Shown here in pieces: positions 32,227-35,930 of a DNA stretch of 35,930 nucleotides. The DNA comes from Flavipsychrobacter sp. (GTDB lineage: Bacteria > Bacteroidota > Bacteroidia > Chitinophagales > Chitinophagaceae): NCBI GenBank assembly GCA_021156265.1, contig JAJNBR010000001.1:1-35930 (forward strand), given 5' to 3'. Every line of letters starts with the position of its first letter. The first letter of the stretch is position 1. The notes under the pieces are model-generated. The model was not told where the DNA came from and did not search any database. It worked only from the letters and a program-made list of their open reading frames with translations. Position numbers and translations under genes: made by a program.

Positions 32227-34383
32227 ATGAAAAAAATTCTTTTATCACTCGTTGTTGTAGCCGGGCTGATGACTGCCCGCGCAGATGAGGGTATGTGGAT
32301 CCCCCACCTGATAGGGAAGAATTACGACGAGATGGTGCGTATGGGGTTGAAGTTGTCGAAAGAGGACCTTTATAGCATCAACCAGGCTAGCCTGAAAGAT
32401 GCGGTTGTGCAATTTGGCGGTGGCTGCACGGGTGAGATAATCTCTCCGAACGGCCTGCTCATTACCAACCACCACTGCGGCTATGGCGCTATTGCTACGC
32501 TCAGCTCGGTAGAAAAGAACTATCTCGATAATGGTTTCTGGGCGTATAACTACGCTGAAGAACTGCCGGCCAAAGATGTGACTGCCCTGTTCCTGGTGCG
32601 TATAGAAGACGTGACCGACGAAGTAAACAAAGCCACAAAAAAGCTGAAGGGTGAAAAACTGGCTAAGAAAATGGAAGAGGTGCGCAAAAAGATCGAGGAC
32701 CGCGCTGCCGAAGACAAAAAATACACCACACAGGTAAAAGAATACTTTAACGGTAACCAATACCTGCTGCTGGTTTATAAAAAGTATACAGACGTACGCC
32801 TGGTAGGCACACCTCCAAAGTCGCTGGGTAAGTTTGGCGGCGATACGGACAACTGGATGTGGCCCCGTCATACAGCCGACTTTTCGATGTTCCGTGTGTA
32901 CGCTAACAAAGACAACGAACCTGCGGAGTATTCCAAAGACAACGTTCCTTTCCGTCCCAAGAAATACCTGCCTATTTCTATCAAAGGTGTAAAAGAGGGC
33001 GATTATGCGATGATCTTCGGTTATCCCGGCCGCACCAACCGCTACGAGGTTTCCAGCGGTATCGACCTGGCGATAAATGACGTGAACCCTTCTATCGTTA
33101 AGCTGCGCGACAAGCGCCTGGCTATAATGCGCAAGCATATGGACCAGGATAAATCGGTTTACCTGAAATACACTTCGTCTTATGCAAGCATTTCTAACTA
33201 CTGGAAATATTTTATTGGTCAGACTGAGCAGCTGAAACGCCTGAATGTGGTTGATGAGAAGATCGTTAAAGAGAAAGCATTTACCGATTGGGCCGTTAAG
33301 AATAAGAAATCGGAATACAAGGACCTTACCAAACAGTACAACAACCTGTATGGCACGTACCAGCCTTATGCCAAGCATGTAACCTATTACAGCGAGGCGT
33401 TCCGCGCACCTGCGTTGAGTCGCCTGGCTGTATCCCTGGAGCCGTTGTACAAAGAGCTGGATAAGAACAGCCCTAACAGAGATACGGTTAAGAAACACAC
33501 AGACGATCTGAAGAAAAACTACAAATCGATCATGCGTACGCTGGATGTGCCTACGGACAAAGAACTGTTCGCAGCTATGACGCAAATGTTCTATAATGAT
33601 GTTCCGCAGGCACAGCACCCGGCTATCTATAAAAATACCATCTTCAAAAACTACGGCAGCAGCGCCAGCGAGAAAACGTACGCGGACTATACAAACTTTG
33701 TGTACAGTAACACCTTCCTGCTCGATAGCAACAAGCTGAATGCGTTCATTCAAAATCCGACAAAGCAAGACCTGACCAACGATCCTGCATTTGCTTATGC
33801 GTACAGTTTTGTAAAGAACTACAAAGACAACTACGAGGAGAAAGTAAATACCTTTAACGAGAAGAAGAAAGAGTTTGCTAAGACCTACATTAAAGGCTTG
33901 ACGGAGATGAATAAAAATTCCCTGTTCTATCCTGATGCTAACTCTACTATGCGTATCACTTACGGCACTGTAGCCAGCTACGAACCCCAGGATGCCGTAA
34001 AGTTCGACTACTACACTACAATGGATGGTGTGATGGAAAAGTACAAGCCCGGTGACGATGAGTTTGACCTTCCGCTGGAACTGGTGGACCTGTATAAGAA
34101 GAAGGACTACGGCCGCTATGCCAATGCAAATGGTGAACTGGTAACCTGCTTCATTACAACGAATGATATTACCGGCGGTAACTCGGGTAGCCCGATCATA
34201 AATGGTAATGGCGAATGGATCGGTATTGCTTTCGATGGCAACTGGGAAGCGATGAGCGGTGACATTGCCTTCGATAAAAAATACAAGCGTACAATTTGCA
34301 CCGATTCTCGTTTCATCCTCTTCCTGATAGAGAAAATGGGTAAAGCCCATAACCTGCTGGAAGAAATGGATATCAGGAAATAA
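32227..34383 (+). CDS. S46 dipeptidyl-peptidase (DPP7-type)
   Basis: 718-residue secreted serine exopeptidase with a signal peptide ending near ARA-D (20). It releases dipeptides from peptide N-termini in the periplasm. The catalytic triad is His 83 (TNHHCGYGAI), Asp 218 (HTADFS after DNWMWPR) and Ser 653 (GGNSGSP). Gly 671 in FDGNWE sits 18 residues after the catalytic Ser, where Gly marks DPP7 (broad, hydrophobic P1) and Arg marks DPP11 (Asp/Glu). The middle helical domain is present and length is normal. The gene has its own promoter and terminator. Large frames on the opposite strand are shadows. Confidence 0.93.
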   Translation: MKKILLSLVVVAGLMTARADEGMWIPHLIGKNYDEMVRMGLKLSKEDLYSINQASLKDAVVQFGGGCTGEIISPNGLLITNHHCGYGAIATLSSVEKNYLDNGFWAYNYAEELPAKDVTALFLVRIEDVTDEVNKATKKLKGEKLAKKMEEVRKKIEDRAAEDKKYTTQVKEYFNGNQYLLLVYKKYTDVRLVGTPPKSLGKFGGDTDNWMWPRHTADFSMFRVYANKDNEPAEYSKDNVPFRPKKYLPISIKGVKEGDYAMIFGYPGRTNRYEVSSGIDLAINDVNPSIVKLRDKRLAIMRKHMDQDKSVYLKYTSSYASISNYWKYFIGQTEQLKRLNVVDEKIVKEKAFTDWAVKNKKSEYKDLTKQYNNLYGTYQPYAKHVTYYSEAFRAPALSRLAVSLEPLYKELDKNSPNRDTVKKHTDDLKKNYKSIMRTLDVPTDKELFAAMTQMFYNDVPQAQHPAIYKNTIFKNYGSSASEKTYADYTNFVYSNTFLLDSNKLNAFIQNPTKQDLTNDPAFAYAYSFVKNYKDNYEEKVNTFNEKKKEFAKTYIKGLTEMNKNSLFYPDANSTMRITYGTVASYEPQDAVKFDYYTTMDGVMEKYKPGDDEFDLPLELVDLYKKKDYGRYANANGELVTCFITTNDITGGNSGSPIINGNGEWIGIAFDGNWEAMSGDIAFDKKYKRTICTDSRFILFLIEKMGKAHNLLEEMDIRK

Positions 34384-34404
34384 TTGATTTGCGTTATTTG
34401 ATTC

Positions 34405-34440
34405 AGAGGGCTTTGCATACGCAAAGCCCTCTTGTATTTG
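34405..34440 (+). terminator. Terminator of the S46 peptidase gene
   Basis: A perfect 12-bp stem (AGAGGGCTTTGC at 34405-34416, loop ATAC, GCAAAGCCCTCT at 34421-34432) lies 22 bases after the stop. The tail TGTATTTG is only moderately T-rich. Confidence 0.7.
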
Positions 34441-34478
34441 AGGCATGAAAGTTTTGGGCAAACCGGAAAGGCCGGCGA

Positions 34479-34712
34479 ATGTGGGAGCGATACGAAGACA
34501 AAACGGGCAATGGTGGAGTAGCGGCGTTTGAGCTCCTTCTCCAGGGTATTATTCTTGAGTTTAAGGATGATGGGCGGCAATACCTGTATTCCTATAAAAA
34601 ACCTGGGAAAACGCATGTTGACCAAATGAAACTTCTTGCCCAGGCCGGAGCCGGGTTGACTACCTATGTCAACCAGCACGTACGCGAAAATTATGAACGG
34701 CGCCTGAAATAA
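34479..34712 (+). CDS. Small KTSC-like domain protein
   Basis: 77 residues. The core LLQGIILEFKDDGRQYLYSY, then VNQHVRENYERRL at the end, resembles the KTSC domain (hydrophobic strand, Y-x-Y, and a terminal N-x-x-I/V-R-x-x-Y). That domain occurs alone or with nucleases in many bacteria and has no known function. The KTSC tetrapeptide itself is missing, so the match is partial. No signal peptide; cytoplasmic. The ATG at 34445 is in another frame. Confidence 0.6.
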   Translation: MWERYEDKTGNGGVAAFELLLQGIILEFKDDGRQYLYSYKKPGKTHVDQMKLLAQAGAGLTTYVNQHVRENYERRLK

Positions 34713-34791
34713 ATATCCCTCATTTTGCTGCCCGGAATGTGCAGACGTTTGAAACCAAATAAGCGGTATTTTGTGTGGCCATTCTGCTTTT

Positions 34792-35223
34792 ATGCCATAC
34801 ACGTACGAATATCCACGTTTTGCCCTGGGCGCTGATGCTGTTGTTTTTGCCAGGGTAGCGGACGGGCTCAAAGTCTTACTGATACAACGGAAGAACGAAC
34901 CTTTTAAAGGCCAATGGTGCCTGCCCGGCGGGTTTGTAGATATAACCGAGACCTGCGATGTAGCGGTGCATCGCGAACTGGAGGAAGAAACCGGTGTGAC
35001 CGGTATCGATCTTAAGAGGATAGATGTATTTGACGCTATAGACCGTGATCCGCGCGACAGGGTATTGTCAGTAGCATATGTAGGTATTGTAGATGAACTG
35101 TTGGAGGCTAAAGGGCAGGATGACGCCGCAGATGCCCGCTGGTTTGATGTAAATGACCTACCCGAACTTGGTTTCGACCACCCCGAGATCGTGCAGCGGG
35201 CCTTAACTATAGTGTCAACATAA
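34792..35223 (+). CDS. NUDIX hydrolase
   Basis: 143 residues with a complete NUDIX box, G-x5-E-x7-REL-x-EE-x-GV, at residues 47-69 (GFVDITE, then HRELEEETGV). The fold start (ALGADAVVFARV) and the C-terminal helix fit the ADP-ribose pyrophosphatase-like COG1051 group, which cleaves nucleoside diphosphates linked to another moiety. The exact substrate is unknown. The frame opens 7 codons earlier at 34771, but MPYTYEYPRFALGAD is the family start. It probably shares a transcript with the next gene 14 bases on. Confidence 0.9.
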   Translation: MPYTYEYPRFALGADAVVFARVADGLKVLLIQRKNEPFKGQWCLPGGFVDITETCDVAVHRELEEETGVTGIDLKRIDVFDAIDRDPRDRVLSVAYVGIVDELLEAKGQDDAADARWFDVNDLPELGFDHPEIVQRALTIVST

Positions 35224-35237
35224 TTCCCCGATTGGAT

Positions 35238-35930
35238 ATGAGTCGCTTGAAATTGTTGTCGGTTGTTGTCGTTTTGGTGGCTATGGCAAAAATGGCCTCG
35301 GCCCAAACGGCAGTCAAACCGCACCGTATACTGGTGATACTCAATGGTTCTGCTGGCATGGCAGAGAGCTGGCAGGGACAGGGCTCGAAATACAAGCTTG
35401 CGTCCCAGTTTATTACAGGGCTTGCTGAGGAGATGTATGGCCACAATGACGATATACAGTTTGCTCTGCGCGCATATGGTCATTTGTATCCCTTGTCGTT
35501 GAATATATGCAAGGACTCCAGGCCTGAGGTGCGGTTCTCGAAAGAGAACTTTTACCAGGTCGGCCTGCGACTGCAGGACATAAAACCAACCGGTAAAGGC
35601 GCGCTCAACTATGCGTTTACCGAGGCGACGGCTAACGAACTCCTGGACACGGCACATTACCAATACAGCGTCATCGTCGTCTCCGATACCTCGCGCCAGT
35701 GCCAGGCAGATAATTGCCTGCCTACGCAAGCACTTGCAAAAGGTTTGTACCGCAAATACCTTGTTGAATTTGGCCGCACAACACCGGGGAGTTGCTACGA
35801 CTCCGTTTTCGACGGGGATGCTGCGGGATACAGACCGGCTATCGACTATATCATTTCCCAATACCCGGCAAAGGGCTTTACTGCTATTCCGCAACAAAAA
35901 ACGCCGGGGGACACCATCCGTATATCCATC
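35238..35930 (+). CDS. Secreted VWA-like protein with degenerate metal site, 3' end outside window
   Basis: 231 residues are visible from ATG at 35238 and the frame is open at the window end. A signal peptide ends at ASAQ (23). Residues 28-200 fit the von Willebrand A fold of Bacteroidota surface proteins: ILVILNGSAGMAESW, the FALRAYGH block at 75-82 and VVSDTSRQC at 148-155. The MIDAS motif DxSxS reads N36-x-S38-x-G40, and the Thr usually found in PxGxTP is Gly 121, while Asp 150 is kept, so metal binding is doubtful. Role unknown, probably binding or scaffolding outside the inner membrane. Confidence 0.75.
   Translation, partial: MSRLKLLSVVVVLVAMAKMASAQTAVKPHRILVILNGSAGMAESWQGQGSKYKLASQFITGLAEEMYGHNDDIQFALRAYGHLYPLSLNICKDSRPEVRFSKENFYQVGLRLQDIKPTGKGALNYAFTEATANELLDTAHYQYSVIVVSDTSRQCQADNCLPTQALAKGLYRKYLVEFGRTTPGSCYDSVFDGDAAGYRPAIDYIISQYPAKGFTAIPQQKTPGDTIRISI

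Noticed and set aside
32245..34461. A 738-codon open frame on the minus strand opposite the S46 peptidase
   Set aside because: It is the antisense shadow of a gene with complete catalytic triad and signal peptide. Its translation is Val/Phe/Ile-rich without any family pattern.
34116..35897. A 593-codon minus-strand frame across the NUDIX and VWA genes
   Set aside because: It crosses several well-supported plus-strand genes and a terminator and has no recognisable domain.

Overview
The window reads as chromosomal DNA of a Bacteroidota bacterium, most likely from the Chitinophagales/Chitinophagaceae side of the phylum. Pointers are a T9SS-type C-terminal sorting domain, the gliding/T9SS lipoprotein GldD, a lipoprotein form of the Omp85/TamA family, an S46 dipeptidyl-peptidase, an LptC lipoprotein, DUF3467 and DUF6157 proteins, and repeated TAnnTTTGC elements (the Bacteroidota -7 promoter type) in front of genes. 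No phage, transposase, plasmid or CRISPR feature is visible. The content is mostly housekeeping with a few accessory islands.

Layout. 1-360: 3' part of the RNase P RNA gene (rnpB) with a strong terminator. 380-1963 (minus): secreted multidomain haem/copper oxidoreductase carrying a T9SS tail. 2124-5235: valyl-tRNA synthetase and a small secreted protein. 5237-8665 (minus): TamA-like outer-membrane assembly lipoprotein followed by arginase; divergent from them a SpoU-type RNA methyltransferase (8702-9442). 9429-10789 (minus): SAM methyltransferase translationally coupled to a PAP2 phosphatase. 10958-14331: TPR membrane protein, secreted YD-repeat-like protein, YjdM (PhnA) and a DODA/YgiD dioxygenase. 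14446-15397: small lipoprotein, DUF6157 protein, a palindromic REP-like element and a possible 53-residue ORF. 15398-16660: FucP-family sugar transporter.

16778-19769 (minus) is a compact seven-gene unit (two PhnB-type VOC proteins, an SRPBCC/AHSA1 protein, another VOC protein, DoxX, DUF1801, and a small protein with a possible HMA-like fold) ending in a hairpin terminator. It is divergent from a GlxA-type AraC/DJ-1 regulator (19954-20928), with inverted repeats in the shared control region. This is the most system-like accessory block here. 20929-21471 is a 540-base non-coding interval with promoter-like and hairpin signals, followed by tRNA-Arg(CCT) and gldD.

22304-25468 holds DUF3467, GMP synthase and a periplasmic-binding-protein-like secreted protein. 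25452-28788 has a WecA-like glycosyl-phosphate transferase, the MeaB GTPase and an O-antigen-ligase-like membrane protein, followed by a stand-alone Lon substrate-binding domain protein. 29524-32117 is a coaX / outer-membrane protein / lptC overlap cluster. 32227-34383 is a DPP7-type S46 peptidase with its terminator. 34479-35930 has a small KTSC-like protein, a NUDIX hydrolase and the 5' part of a VWA-fold protein whose metal site is degenerate, cut by the window end.

Envelope biogenesis is the recurring theme: TamL-like assembly factor, PAP2, WecA, O-antigen ligase, LptC, outer-membrane barrel, GldD, T9SS cargo. I do not see a clearly undescribed defence or mobile system. The best candidates for new biology are the VOC/SRPBCC/DoxX cassette, the haem-plus-copper T9SS cargo protein, and two unexplained intergenic regions around 15.1 kb and 21.2 kb.
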